Source: Desulfonatronum thiosulfatophilum (lineage in GTDB: Bacteria > Desulfobacterota > Desulfovibrionia > Desulfovibrionales > Desulfonatronaceae). Taken from it: DNA of 64,000 nucleotides. The stretch covers positions 62,001 to 126,000 of the forward strand of contig NZ_FMXO01000001.1 of NCBI RefSeq assembly GCF_900104215.1. Reading direction: 5' to 3'. Below, piece after piece: positions 41,776 to 51,313 of this stretch; positions within the stretch are counted from its first letter, which is position 1, and the number at the start of each line of letters is the position of its first letter. Position numbers and translations under genes: made by a program. The notes under the pieces are model-generated. The model was not told where the DNA came from. It ran no database searches and was given only the letters and a program-made list of their open reading frames with translations.

Positions 41776-43827
41776 TTGATCAAGCCCCAGGTCCCACCAG
41801 GACCAGGTACCATCGTCGAATACCTCCAGGACAACCAGGTCCACCTGGCCGTGGTGATTGAGGAACAGAGCGGCCGAGTCCGGCTGTTTACCCAGCGCGG
41901 CCGGGAAATGGTCCTCCCCGCTGCCCGGCTGCTGCCCTGGCACGGCCCGAAATACCCCCACCCCGCCACCCGAAGCGAGATGGAAGAGCGCCTGGCTTGC
42001 CATCTGGAACAGCGGACTGAACTGGCCGGGACCATTGAGGTGATGGATATCTGGAATCTGGCCCAGGGTGAAATGACCTCCGCCCCCCTGGAGTGGTTCG
42101 CGGAGCTGATCTGGGACAGTCCGAATCATGACCAGCTTTCCGCCATGGGTCGTGTCCTGCTGGACGCCAAGACGCATTTCAAGTTTCAGCCCCCCTCCTT
42201 CCTGATCTACCCGGAACAGACCGTGCAAGCCCGGCTGGCCGAGCAGGAGGCCGCCCGTGAACACCAGGAACTGGTCGTGGCCGGCCAGGACTTTTTCAAT
42301 CAGCTCTGGAAAACGGGCAATACGGACGGCTGCCCGCCGGAACCCGCCGCCGGAAGGCTGAAAGACCTGCTCCTGCGACGGATTTCGAATCCCGAAGATG
42401 CCTCTCAGGACGAGCTCTGGCGCAACCTGATTAAGAAGCTGCCGGAACATCCGCAGCAGGCCTTGATCCTGGCCCAGGCCTGGGGCCTTGTTCCGCCCCA
42501 CCACAATCACCTCCTGGACCAGGCCGGTTATGAATGGCAGGACGCGTGGGCTCGCGACCACGACCTTGAAATCCGGAACTTGAGCGATGCGGTCCGTGCC
42601 CGGACCGGATCTTTCGAGCCCCTGCGCTTGTTCAGCGTGGACTCGGAAACAACGCAGGACATTGACGACGCCTTTGCTCTGGAGCGCACCGCCGACGGAG
42701 GATTTCACCTGACCCTGGCCATTGCCTGCCCGGCTCTGGAATGGCCATGGGGATCGGAACTGGATGCAGCCATTGCCCAGCGCGCGTCCAGCCTCTACCT
42801 TCCTGAAGGTGTCTGCCACATGCTTCCCGAAGAGCTGGGCATCGGCCTGTTCAGCCTGCGGGAAAACGAACCCCGCCCTGCCCTGCTTCTGGAATTCGAG
42901 CTGGATTCAGAGGCCCGGGTCAAATCACTGCAACCCCGTATGGGCTGGGTTCAGGTTTGGTCCAATACCCATTATGATCAGGTGGAACAGGATATCCTGG
43001 AGGGGCGTGAACCCTTTGCCGCGGCCCACGTTCTGGCGGCCATGCTCCGCGACCGCCGAATCCGCCAGGGCGCCGTGGTCTTTGATCAGCCGGATCCACA
43101 ATTGAAGCTGACAGGAGAGGACGCCAACCTGCAGGTGCTCCTGGAGTCGAAAGATCCCGCTCACAAAGCCCAGCTTTTGGTCAGCGAATTCATGGTCCTG
43201 GCCAATGCCGAACTGGCCCGATGGGCTTGCGCCAATGATCTGCCGCTCCTTTTTCGAACCCAGAACGTGGCCTTGCCGCCGGGAACGGGTGGACATTATA
43301 CACGACCCGAGGACATGTACCGGATGGCCCGCATGCTGGCCAACGCAACACTGCAGACCAAGCCGGTGCTGCATGCCAGCCTGGGCGTCCAGGCCTATGC
43401 CTCGGTCACCTCGCCGCTGCGCCGATATGTGGATTTTTTGAATCTTGGACAAGTCGCAGCGTGGCTGCAAAGCGGATCCGGCAGATTGGGCAAGGCGGAC
43501 CTTGAAGCCGGCCTGCCCATGTGGCGATCGCGTCTCGAGGCCGTCGGCCGGGTGCAACGCTACCGGATGCGCTACTGGAAGCTGGAATATTTGCGCCTCC
43601 AGGGACCGCAAAAATTTTGGTCCGCTGTTCTGGTGGACGAAACACCGACTCAGGCAGTATTCTCCCTGCCCGCGGAACAGGTGATGGTTCGTGCCCCGAA
43701 ACGACTGTTGGGAGACAAATTTTGCATTGGAGGGAGCTACCTGCTGCGACTGAGCAGAGTTGATCCATTGCTCAATGAGATAAAAGTGGTGGAAGTCATA
43801 GAAGATCAATCAATTGAAAAGGAGTAG
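41776..43827 (+). CDS. RNB-domain ribonuclease (RNase II/R family)
   Basis: A 683-residue protein. The RNB catalytic core begins with LFSVDSETTQDIDDAFALE, whose aspartates bind the catalytic metal, and contains SEFMVLANAELARWA and SVTSPLRRYVDFLN. The N-terminal 270 residues differ from the cold-shock domains of RNase R; a small OB-like region may be present at both ends. It is a 3'-5' exoribonuclease candidate. A TTG start at 41776 is preceded by AAAGGA at seven bases. plsY follows three bases after the stop. Confidence 0.85.
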   Translation: MIKPQVPPGPGTIVEYLQDNQVHLAVVIEEQSGRVRLFTQRGREMVLPAARLLPWHGPKYPHPATRSEMEERLACHLEQRTELAGTIEVMDIWNLAQGEMTSAPLEWFAELIWDSPNHDQLSAMGRVLLDAKTHFKFQPPSFLIYPEQTVQARLAEQEAAREHQELVVAGQDFFNQLWKTGNTDGCPPEPAAGRLKDLLLRRISNPEDASQDELWRNLIKKLPEHPQQALILAQAWGLVPPHHNHLLDQAGYEWQDAWARDHDLEIRNLSDAVRARTGSFEPLRLFSVDSETTQDIDDAFALERTADGGFHLTLAIACPALEWPWGSELDAAIAQRASSLYLPEGVCHMLPEELGIGLFSLRENEPRPALLLEFELDSEARVKSLQPRMGWVQVWSNTHYDQVEQDILEGREPFAAAHVLAAMLRDRRIRQGAVVFDQPDPQLKLTGEDANLQVLLESKDPAHKAQLLVSEFMVLANAELARWACANDLPLLFRTQNVALPPGTGGHYTRPEDMYRMARMLANATLQTKPVLHASLGVQAYASVTSPLRRYVDFLNLGQVAAWLQSGSGRLGKADLEAGLPMWRSRLEAVGRVQRYRMRYWKLEYLRLQGPQKFWSAVLVDETPTQAVFSLPAEQVMVRAPKRLLGDKFCIGGSYLLRLSRVDPLLNEIKVVEVIEDQSIEKE

Positions 43828-43830
43828 ACA

Positions 43831-44418
43831 ATGTTTACGATTCTCTGGTTGGGCATGAGCTACGTGGTTGGGGCCATCCCGTTCGGCTTGCTGTTGACCA
43901 AAATGCGGGGCCTCCCCGATCCGCGCAAGCATGGCAGCCGCAACATGGGCGCCACGAATGTGGCTCGCGTCTGCGGCACAGGGTGCGGCGTCGCGACACT
44001 GTTGCTGGACATGCTCAAAGGATTTTTTCCGGTTGCCGTGGCGGTCTCCTTCAGCAACTCCTGGTTCTTCATTACCCTCACAGCCCTGGCCGTGCTTCTG
44101 GGCCATATGTATTCCGTCTTTCTGAGTGGAAAAGGAGGAAAAGGAGCGGCCACCACCGTCGGTCTGTACCTGGGGTTGGCCTTTTGGCCCACGTTTCTCG
44201 GCCTCCTCGTCTGCCTGACCGTGATCAAGCTGGGCGGATTCGTCTCCCTCGGTTCCCTGACCCTGGTCACCTTGATGCCCATTTTGCTGCTCCTCACCGG
44301 TATGTATAATTTTCTTCCGTTGTCCCTGCTCGTCATGATCCTGGTCTATGCCCGACACAAGGACAACATTCAGCGCCTGGCCAAGGGGGAAGAACAACCC
44401 TGGAGATGTTGCGCATAG
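43831..44418 (+). CDS. plsY: Glycerol-3-phosphate acyltransferase PlsY
   Basis: A 195-residue inner-membrane protein with about five hydrophobic helices. It carries the family motifs GAIPFG, KHGSRNMGATNVAR and LSGKGGKGAATTVG. It transfers the acyl group from acyl-phosphate to glycerol 3-phosphate, the first step of phospholipid synthesis. AAGGAG precedes the ATG. It lies three bases after the RNB gene and is followed by a strong terminator. Confidence 0.95.
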   Translation: MFTILWLGMSYVVGAIPFGLLLTKMRGLPDPRKHGSRNMGATNVARVCGTGCGVATLLLDMLKGFFPVAVAVSFSNSWFFITLTALAVLLGHMYSVFLSGKGGKGAATTVGLYLGLAFWPTFLGLLVCLTVIKLGGFVSLGSLTLVTLMPILLLLTGMYNFLPLSLLVMILVYARHKDNIQRLAKGEEQPWRCCA

Positions 44419-44433
44419 GTCAGCGTCGTCGTA

Positions 44434-44469
44434 TCCCGCCCGCGAAACCGCGCGGCGGGATTTTTTTTT
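44434..44469 (+). terminator. Rho-independent terminator after plsY
   Basis: TCCCGCC and GGCGGGA form the stem, with an inner CGCG/CGCG pair, followed by nine T (44461-44469). Confidence 0.9.
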
Positions 44470-44487
44470 GCGTGCAAGGAGAATTTC

Positions 44488-45441
44488 ATGGGCTCAACAA
44501 TCTGCTTGAACCGCATGCGCCGCATGCTTGAAATCTCGATGATCCTCGGCCTGGTCCTGCTCTTCACCGCGCCGGGCTGGAGCCGTGAGGAATCACCGGC
44601 CGGCACCGGACAGTCGCGCCCGGACCGGGTCGTGCCGACGGGCAGTGTCAAAATCAGCGGAAACCATCAGTTCCCAGGACATCTTAATGGTGATCAGGGC
44701 AAGGTTTCGGTGTCGCATTCCCGTGTCGATGCATCCTATTCCCGGTACACTCTGAGCTGGCAGACATCCTGGTATTCCTGGCAGGACAAGCATGCCCTGC
44801 CCTTTGGCGACGCAAGAACAGATCCATGGAACGATTTGCACTCGCTCTCACTGCTGGTGGACCAGCGGGGACGCCTATCATCACGTTGGTCCTATTTTGT
44901 TCAGGGAGCAATCCGCTCCGGGTTCGAGAAGCAGATATCGCGTTCCTTGGGCATCGCTGCCAACGGCGGCGTGATCTACGGCTGGGATGAAGACTGGTCC
45001 TTGGGCCTCGGTGGGTACATCGGTCTGGCCCCCACCAGCCGTTTCGGCTTTTCCAGCACTTTTGCCATGGTCGGTCCCTTTGTCCAATATCGTCACCCCG
45101 GCGCCACGGGCTTTTCCGCACGTCTCGGCTTCCCTCAAAGCGAATTGCGCTATACCTTCAATCCCGTCTGGTCCACATGGCTTGGTGTTGGCATCAATTC
45201 AGGCACCTACCGCCTTGCCGACAACAACACGGTCATGCCTCGAGGGTATGTACGGGCGAAAACGTACACTTCGGGAATTTATCTGGACGTCACCCCGACT
45301 CCGTCACTGACGATTCGTTTTGGTCCCACGTACAATTTCGGACGAAGGCTGGATTTTTATGATTCCGGGGGAGACAAGCGCCGCGGCTACGACCTGAAGG
45401 CCGTTCCGGGGCTGGAAGCCGGGGTGAACTGGACTTTTTGA
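44488..45441 (+). CDS. Exported outer-membrane-type protein
   Basis: A 317-residue protein with a signal peptide (MILGLVLLFTAPGWS, about residues 18-32). The rest consists of alternating hydrophobic and polar strands with many aromatic residues and ends in EAGVNWTF, a typical terminal Phe of an outer-membrane barrel. The pattern resembles DUF6268-like barrels but I do not assign a family. AAGGAG precedes the ATG; it is transcribed separately from plsY because of the terminator between them. Confidence 0.72.
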   Translation: MGSTICLNRMRRMLEISMILGLVLLFTAPGWSREESPAGTGQSRPDRVVPTGSVKISGNHQFPGHLNGDQGKVSVSHSRVDASYSRYTLSWQTSWYSWQDKHALPFGDARTDPWNDLHSLSLLVDQRGRLSSRWSYFVQGAIRSGFEKQISRSLGIAANGGVIYGWDEDWSLGLGGYIGLAPTSRFGFSSTFAMVGPFVQYRHPGATGFSARLGFPQSELRYTFNPVWSTWLGVGINSGTYRLADNNTVMPRGYVRAKTYTSGIYLDVTPTPSLTIRFGPTYNFGRRLDFYDSGGDKRRGYDLKAVPGLEAGVNWTF

Positions 45442-45546
45442 TTCCATGGTGCCAGCATGAGTGATCTTTCGTGCCGTGCAGGAGCAAGCCTCAGCGACTT
45501 GAGGCGAATCGTGATGTGGACGATATTAATTTAAAACGAAAAGATA

Positions 45547-45638
45547 TTTTCGATTTCGATTTCGGTTTGGTTTCGATTTCGATTTCGATTTCGATTTCGA
45601 TTTCGATTTCGATTTCGATTTCGATTTCGATTTCGATT
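45547..45638. repeat. TTTCGA hexamer tandem repeat
   Basis: Eleven perfect TTTCGA units (45571-45636) preceded by an imperfect stretch from 45547. It ends about 50 bases before the metY ribosome binding site, in a 258-base gap that shows nothing else. Variation in unit number is likely between strains. Confidence 0.9.
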
Positions 45639-45699
45639 AAAGTTAATTCATGGATGCCGCGGAACGTCAAGGTGTTCGTGTTATGAAAGGAGATGAGTC

Positions 45700-47013
45700 A
45701 TGAAGGAGCAACGCCGTCCTGGCCTGAGTACCCTGGCCCTCCACGCCGGACAGTCGCCGGATTCTCAAACACGATCCAGGGCCGTACCCATCTATCAGAC
45801 AACCAGTTACGTCTTCAGGGACAGCGATCATGCGGCCAATCTTTTCGGACTCAGCGAACCGGGGTACATCTACACCCGGATCATGAACCCGACTACCGAG
45901 GTGCTGGAGCAACGCCTTGCGGCCATGCACGGCGCCAGCGTCTCTCTGGCCGTGGCTTCGGGCATGGCCGCGATTTTTTATACAGTGGCCAACATCACTT
46001 CTGCCGGGCAAAACATCGTCAGCGGAAGCAACCTCTACGGCGGAACCCACACCCTGTTCGCGCACACTCTGAGCCGCTTCGGCATCCAGGTGCGGTTCGT
46101 CGACTCTTCTCGGCCGGAGAATTTTGAACAGGCCATCGACGAAAATACCCGGCTCGTCTTCACCGAATCCATCGGCAACCCCCGCTGCAACATTGACAAC
46201 ATGGAAGCCATCGCCGCCATTGCCCACAGCCGCGGGCTACCCTTCGTGGTGGACAACACCGTCAGTCCGCCGCCGATCTTCAACCCCTTCGACTACGGCG
46301 CGGATATCCTCGTCTACTCCCTGACCAAGATGGTCGGCGGCCATGGCAACAGCATCGGCGGAGCCGTGGTGGAAAAAGGCAGCTTTGACTGGAGCGCCGA
46401 GAAAAAGTTCCCGGAGATTACCGAACCGGATCCCGCCTACCACGGTTTGAATATCTGGGAGAACTTCTGTTCCCCGGACCATCCGGATTCCTGTCAGGCC
46501 TTCACCCTGAAAATGCGCACCGGCCTGTTGCGGGACACCGGAGCGGCCCTTTCCCCCATGAACGCTTTCCTGATCCTCCAGGGCGTGGAAACCTTGCCGC
46601 TGCGTGCGAAGGCCCACTGCCGCAACGCCCAGCAGGTGGCCGAAGCCCTGGCCGCCCACGATCAGGTGGCCTGGGTCAACTATGCCGGCCTTGGGTCGCA
46701 TCCGGACCATGACCGAGCGAAGCACCTCTTTCCCCTGGGCCCGGGCGCTGTCTTCGGCTTTGGCATCAAGGGCGGTCTGGGCGCCGGCCGCAGGTTCATC
46801 GACTCGGTCCAGCTCTGCTCCCACCTAGCCAACATCCTGGACGCCAAGACGCTTGTCATCCACCCGGCAAGCACGACCCATGCCCAGCTGACGCCGGAAG
46901 AACAACTCCAGGCCGGTGTCACCCCGGACCTGGTCCGGATTTCCGTGGGGCTGGAAGACGCTGAAGACATCATCGCCGACCTGGACCAAGCCCTGCGAGC
47001 GACTCAGGAGTAA
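45700..47013 (+). CDS. metY: O-acetylhomoserine sulfhydrylase-type PLP enzyme
   Basis: A 437-residue member of the Cys/Met metabolism PLP family. The PLP lysine lies in VYSLTKMVGGHGNSIGG; substrate-site motifs YTRIMNPT and ESIGNP are present. The length and the GNSIGG motif fit O-acetyl-homoserine sulfhydrylases, which make homocysteine from sulfide. Related gamma-synthases or lyases are alternatives. GAAAGGAGATGAG before the ATG is a strong ribosome binding site. The tandem TTTCGA repeat lies upstream and a hairpin terminator downstream. Confidence 0.88.
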   Translation: MKEQRRPGLSTLALHAGQSPDSQTRSRAVPIYQTTSYVFRDSDHAANLFGLSEPGYIYTRIMNPTTEVLEQRLAAMHGASVSLAVASGMAAIFYTVANITSAGQNIVSGSNLYGGTHTLFAHTLSRFGIQVRFVDSSRPENFEQAIDENTRLVFTESIGNPRCNIDNMEAIAAIAHSRGLPFVVDNTVSPPPIFNPFDYGADILVYSLTKMVGGHGNSIGGAVVEKGSFDWSAEKKFPEITEPDPAYHGLNIWENFCSPDHPDSCQAFTLKMRTGLLRDTGAALSPMNAFLILQGVETLPLRAKAHCRNAQQVAEALAAHDQVAWVNYAGLGSHPDHDRAKHLFPLGPGAVFGFGIKGGLGAGRRFIDSVQLCSHLANILDAKTLVIHPASTTHAQLTPEEQLQAGVTPDLVRISVGLEDAEDIIADLDQALRATQE

Positions 47014-47057
47014 CTCTCGCCAATCCACAGCTGATGTAGATACCCGAACAAATGAAA

Positions 47058-47113
47058 GAAGCCCCCGACACCAAGGAGTCTCGCAAGAACTCGTTGGCGT
47101 CGGGGGCTTCTTA
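47058..47113. terminator. Hairpin terminator between convergent metY and uspA
   Basis: GAAGCCCCCGAC (47058-47069) pairs with GTCGGGGGCTTC (47099-47110), a 12-bp perfect stem with a 29-base loop. The T tracts on both sides are short, so it may act in both directions. Confidence 0.75.
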
Positions 47114-47145
47114 TTGATGATGTCGCGCCGGCTCAACGCGCCGGA

Positions 47146-47616
47146 TCAACCATTCTGCTCGTAAAGCTCATAGCAATCGTCATTGTCGCAACGCACCACA
47201 AGGACCGAACACGGAGCGTGGCGAACCACCTTGGCCGTATTCGACCCCAGCAGATAGTCCTGCAGCTTCATTCGGTGCGCGGGCATGACGATCAAATCGG
47301 CATCGACCTTCTCGGCCATGCGCAAAATCCGCCTGTAGATCGAACCCTGGGCCACCAGATGCTGCACCTCGATGTCGTCGGGAATGTAGGAATCGACCAT
47401 TTCATGCAGCATTGTTTCCGCTTCCGCCACGATCTTGTCGCCGGCGTCCTCGGGAAAATAATGGGCCACGATGGGCATGCCCATGTCCGGCACTACCGTG
47501 AGCGCGAACAACTTGGCATGATAAAACCGGCAAAGCTCCACGGCCCGGTTCAGGCCCAACCGCCTTGCCCGGTCGTCCTGTTGCAAATCAATGGGGACAA
47601 GAATGCGCTTGTACAT
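47146..47616 (-). CDS. Universal stress protein family
   Basis: A 156-residue UspA-like protein. It begins YKRILVPIDL and ends with the segment LLGSNTAKVVRHAPCSVLVV. In the usual G2xG9xGS ATP-binding motif the first glycines are replaced (MPAHRMKLQDYLLGSN), so nucleotide binding is doubtful. It follows the TRAP permease gene by 55 bases in the same direction; Usp proteins are often encoded with TRAP transporters. GGAGG is ten bases before the ATG. Confidence 0.85.
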   Translation of the reverse strand: MYKRILVPIDLQQDDRARRLGLNRAVELCRFYHAKLFALTVVPDMGMPIVAHYFPEDAGDKIVAEAETMLHEMVDSYIPDDIEVQHLVAQGSIYRRILRMAEKVDADLIVMPAHRMKLQDYLLGSNTAKVVRHAPCSVLVVRCDNDDCYELYEQNG

Positions 47617-47671
47617 GCGGATCACTCCTCCAGAGACGAATAAAAGGTGTCTGGTTCACAGCCCGTGATAA

Positions 47672-49879
47672 TCAGGGATTGGCTACCGGACGACGCGTAC
47701 GGACCATCTGCCATGCGAACAGGGCAAAATAGATTGAAACGCCCATGATTTGCATACCCAGCCGTTCAAAGGGAAAGTAGGCTTCAAAGAAACCGGGCCG
47801 GAATGTCGTGGCGCAAACCGCAAGCAGGAGGATGCGTTCAAACCAGTTGCAGCTTGTCACCAGCCATCCTTGCAGCGCCGAGGCGAAGGCGAACATGGCG
47901 ATCAACCCGGAAAAGAAGATCCAGGCCAACTGGACAGGGTCATCCAGCCAGATGATCGCGCCGGCAGCGGTTACTCCGGCAATCATCAACAGGTCGGTGT
48001 TGAACAGGAAAATAAACGGCAGAATCGCAGTGCGCATGCTGTAGGCGAAGCCCTGCACTCCGGTCTTGATCGGATCGGTCCGGGCAATTGCCGCGCCGGC
48101 ATAGGCCGCCAATCCCACAGGCGGGGTCACGTCCGCCAGAATGCCGAAGTAGAAGACGAACAGGTGCGCCGCGATCAGCGGAAAAATCAAGCCCGCGTCT
48201 CCACCGAGCTGAATGATCACCGGTGCGGTCAGGGTGGCCATAATGATGTAGTTGGCCGTGGTGGGCATGCCCATGCCCAGAATCAAGCTGGTGAGCGCGG
48301 TGAAAAAGAGCATCAGCACGATATTGCCCATGGACAAGGTGGCAATAATGGTGATGAATCGCCCCACCAGACCGGTAATGGTCACCACGCCGACGATGAT
48401 TCCGGCGGTGGCCGTGGCCACTCCAACGGAAATCATGTTTCGGGCGCCCATGATCAACCCGCTCCAGACATCCTGCACGCCCTGCCAGGCGGCAGTGGCC
48501 AAAAAGCTTTTCAAGTCGATGTCTGGGTTGAGGGTTCCGGCCCTCCTGTGTGCGCCCAAGGACAGGAATGCAATGATCGGGCGCTGGATGAGCATGAGCA
48601 CGACCAGGCTCTGAATGGCCAGAAATGCGGCGGTCACGGGAGAGCGACGCATAACCACGAGGTAGAAGATCAGGACGGACAGCGGGATCAGGAAATGGCA
48701 TCCGCGGAGCACGGTTTTGGTGAATTTCGGGAGTTCTGAGCGGGGAATGGCCTTGATGCCTATTTTCATGGCTTCAATGTGCACAATGTACAACAGCGCC
48801 AGGTAGGAAATGAGCGCGGGAAACAACGCCGCACGCACGACATCCAGATAAGGGATGCCGATGATTTCGGCCATGATGAACGCTGCCGCGCCCATGATCG
48901 GGGGCATGAGCTGGCCGTTGACCGAGGAAGCGACCTCCACGGCCGCGGCCTTGTGCGCGGGAAAGCCCACCTTTTTCATCAGGGGAATGGTGAAGGTGCC
49001 CGTGGTCACGGTATTGGCGATGGATGAGCCGGAGACCATGCCGGTCAGCCCCGAGGCCATGACCGCGGCCTTGGCCGGGCCGCCGCGAAAGGTGCCCAGG
49101 GCCGAGAAAGCGACGTCAATAAAGTATTTGCCCCCGCCGGCCCGGTCCAGCAAGGCCCCGAAAAGCACGAACAGGAAGACAAAATCCGTGGAAACCCCAA
49201 GAGGCACGCCGAAGATACCTGTCGTGGTCAGGTACATGTCGCTGATGATGAAATCCAGGGGAACGCCTCTGTGCCGTAAGATTTCAGGCAGATGCGGCCC
49301 GACCACGGTGTAGAACAGAAAAATAGTGGCCAAAATGGCCAGGGCCGGTCCCAAGGCGCGGCGAGCCGCTTCCAGGAGGAGCACGACCAGGATCACGCCC
49401 ATAATGATATCTGTTTGGGAAGGCAGGCCCATGCGGGTGATGATGCCGCTGTAGTCCCACCAGATATACAATGCGCCGGCGGTGGCCAGCGCGGCCAGGA
49501 CATAATCGTAAATGGGAATGTGCGTGCGGATGGAACGGCGTGCGAAACTGGGGATCACCTTCTGGGTCCAGGTGACCCACATCGGCGGACTGTACTGCTT
49601 GTATGCGGGATAACACAGAAAGGCGAGGCAGATTGCAAATCCCAAATGCCAGGAACGGGCGATATGGGAGTTCATCGGCGCATAGGCCAGATAGAGCTGA
49701 AAACCGGACCAGCCAAGGCATAAAAAGGTAATCAGCCATGATGCGATGGGATTCTTCGGCTCTCTGGCGCCGGCCTCGACAATCGCAACCAGGTCTTCGG
49801 CGGATTCGCGAACGGATGCTTTGCGCCGAGACGGTTTCTGATCTGCTGGTATTCCGACAGGATTCTGGTCGGTCATCAT
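47672..49879 (-). CDS. TRAP transporter fused permease (4TM-12TM)
   Basis: A 735-residue membrane protein with about 17-19 hydrophobic helices. The N-terminal part corresponds to the small DctQ-type subunit and the C-terminal part to the large DctM type, with motifs GMVSGSSIANTVTTGTFTIP and ALTSLILGMGMPTTANYIIM. Such fusions belong to the TAXI branch and use a sodium or proton gradient for uptake. The matching receptor gene lies upstream. The start at 49879 has AAGGAC upstream; a second ATG follows at once. Confidence 0.93.
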   Translation of the reverse strand: MMTDQNPVGIPADQKPSRRKASVRESAEDLVAIVEAGAREPKNPIASWLITFLCLGWSGFQLYLAYAPMNSHIARSWHLGFAICLAFLCYPAYKQYSPPMWVTWTQKVIPSFARRSIRTHIPIYDYVLAALATAGALYIWWDYSGIITRMGLPSQTDIIMGVILVVLLLEAARRALGPALAILATIFLFYTVVGPHLPEILRHRGVPLDFIISDMYLTTTGIFGVPLGVSTDFVFLFVLFGALLDRAGGGKYFIDVAFSALGTFRGGPAKAAVMASGLTGMVSGSSIANTVTTGTFTIPLMKKVGFPAHKAAAVEVASSVNGQLMPPIMGAAAFIMAEIIGIPYLDVVRAALFPALISYLALLYIVHIEAMKIGIKAIPRSELPKFTKTVLRGCHFLIPLSVLIFYLVVMRRSPVTAAFLAIQSLVVLMLIQRPIIAFLSLGAHRRAGTLNPDIDLKSFLATAAWQGVQDVWSGLIMGARNMISVGVATATAGIIVGVVTITGLVGRFITIIATLSMGNIVLMLFFTALTSLILGMGMPTTANYIIMATLTAPVIIQLGGDAGLIFPLIAAHLFVFYFGILADVTPPVGLAAYAGAAIARTDPIKTGVQGFAYSMRTAILPFIFLFNTDLLMIAGVTAAGAIIWLDDPVQLAWIFFSGLIAMFAFASALQGWLVTSCNWFERILLLAVCATTFRPGFFEAYFPFERLGMQIMGVSIYFALFAWQMVRTRRPVANP

Positions 49880-49992
49880 TTCTGTCCTTGCTGTCCGTTG
49901 TGCGAGCCGTAACAAGTCATGTCAGTAAAATCCATGTCATTATCCAGCAAATTCTGATGCAGATTGGTTTCTTTGATGTCATGAGAATCTTT

Positions 49993-50116
49993 ATCACCAC
50001 GAAGTGGTACGAAGAGCGCGAAGGAAGAAAGAAAAGAAAACACTTTGTGGACACTGTGCATTAAATCACCCGTACAGAAAACATCCTTCGTGTCCTTCGT
50101 GCTCTTCGTGGTTGAT
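49993..50116. repeat. CTTCGTG-type inverted repeat
   Basis: The left arm (49993-50025) reads ATCACCACGAAG...CGAAGAGCGCGAAGG and the right arm (50084-50116) TCCTTCGTG...CTCTTCGTGGTTGAT. They pair over about 25 bases around a loop of about 58. It sits between receptor and permease genes of the TRAP system, in a 358-base gap without any gene. Repeats of this CTTCGTG type are widespread in unrelated bacteria (general knowledge). Confidence 0.7.
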
Positions 50117-50135
50117 CATCCTGACATGGATTAGC

Positions 50136-50150
50136 TGAGTAGTTACAGAT
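50136..50150. repeat. Lone outer motif of the palindromic repeat family
   Basis: TAGCTGAGTAGTTAC matches the outer ends of copies C and D (GCTGAGTAGTTAC). No core element is attached. Confidence 0.4.
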
Positions 50151-50193
50151 CCACAAATAAATATTATTTTTGTGCGTGAACGACGAAAGAGCA

Positions 50194-50218
50194 TAAAAAA
50201 GGGGCCAAAAAGGCCCCT
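50194..50218 (-). terminator. Terminator after the TAXI receptor gene
   Basis: On the minus strand AGGGGCC-TTTTT-GGCCCCT is followed by six T. It lies just after the receptor stop. It should reduce read-through into the permease gene, so the receptor may be made in excess. Confidence 0.85.
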
Positions 50219-50237
50219 CATGACTGGAAACGGTCAA

Positions 50238-51197
50238 CTACATCCAGCCTTGTTCCTTGTAGAACTTCTCTGCACCGGGATGCAGCGGAGCGGAAAGTCC
50301 CTGGATCATCTCTTCGGGTTTCAAATATCTGAAAGCGGCGTGGGAAGCCCGGAGTTCGTCCAGATTCTCGAATACGGTCTTGACCATGTCATAAACGACC
50401 TGCTCGCTGACGCTCTCGCTGGTCACGACTGTGGCGGTCACGGCATAGGTTTCGATGTCCCTGTCGATGCCGCGATAGGTGCCGGCCGGAATGGCGGTCA
50501 TGATGTAGTAGGGATGCTCGGCCACGAATTCCTTGATGGCATCGGAATTCAAGGGAACCATATCCAGGTTGATGGACTGGGCCGGCTCCTCAATGGCGGA
50601 ATTGGGATTGCCGACAGTGTAGAAGAAGGCGTCGATCTTCTGGTCCACCAGGGCCCGGGATGCTTCGGCCTGCTGCAGCGCCTCGGCATTGAAGTCCCTG
50701 TTGAAATCCAGGCCGTAGAGCCGCAAAACGTCTTCGGCGTTTCCGCGCTGACCTGAACCGGGGTTGCCGATGTTCACACGCTTGCCTTTCAAATCTTCAA
50801 CGCTGTTGATGCCGGCTTCCTTACGGGTCACGAGCATCACGGTTTCCGGATGCATGCTGAATACGCTGCGCAAGCCCTTTACCGGCTTGCCGTCCCAATC
50901 CGCGGTCCCGTTATAGCCTTGATAATTCCTGTCGGACTGGGCCACGGCAAAGTCGAATGCGCCGCGATCCAGGGCGTTGATGTTGAACACGGAACCGCCG
51001 GTGGGGCGGCCGATGTAGTTGTACTGGTTGCCCATGTGCTTGTTCATCATGTTGCTGATCTGCAGGGCGACCTGGTAATACACCCCGGTAATGGAGGCGC
51101 CGCCGAAAAGAATATCTTGTTTCGCCATGGCCTGAGGGCCCGACAGGGACAACCCGAGAGCGACAACCAAGGCAACGAACCATTTTTTCCCAACCAT
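50238..51197 (-). CDS. TAXI-family TRAP transporter solute receptor
   Basis: A 319-residue periplasmic protein with a signal peptide (WFVALVVALGLSLSGPQAMA). The mature start ILFGGASITGVYYQVALQI and the segment GKRVNIGNPGSGQRGNA are typical of TAXI receptors. The family binds small acids; a Thermus member has been reported to bind glutamate or glutamine, but substrates are not predictable from sequence. GGAGG before the ATG at 51197 fixes the start. It follows the M20 peptidase gene by 116 bases and is followed by a terminator and then the permease. Confidence 0.92.
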   Translation of the reverse strand: MVGKKWFVALVVALGLSLSGPQAMAKQDILFGGASITGVYYQVALQISNMMNKHMGNQYNYIGRPTGGSVFNINALDRGAFDFAVAQSDRNYQGYNGTADWDGKPVKGLRSVFSMHPETVMLVTRKEAGINSVEDLKGKRVNIGNPGSGQRGNAEDVLRLYGLDFNRDFNAEALQQAEASRALVDQKIDAFFYTVGNPNSAIEEPAQSINLDMVPLNSDAIKEFVAEHPYYIMTAIPAGTYRGIDRDIETYAVTATVVTSESVSEQVVYDMVKTVFENLDELRASHAAFRYLKPEEMIQGLSAPLHPGAEKFYKEQGWM

Positions 51198-51313
51198 AGT
51201 CACACCTCCAAAGCAATTTGTTAAACTCCAAAAGAACATCTGCCAACAACCTAGCTCTTGTTTTTATGCCGAAGAAGTAGGGCGCTGTCAAATATCTGCC
51301 CGAATTGATAGAC

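Noticed and set aside
45471-45686. Plus-strand frame coding for a Ser-Ile repeat
   Set aside because: It is produced by the TTTCGA tandem repeat and has no ribosome binding site.
45442-45699. Possible SAM riboswitch before metY
   Set aside because: The gap is mostly the hexamer repeat and no riboswitch core or terminator hairpin was found.
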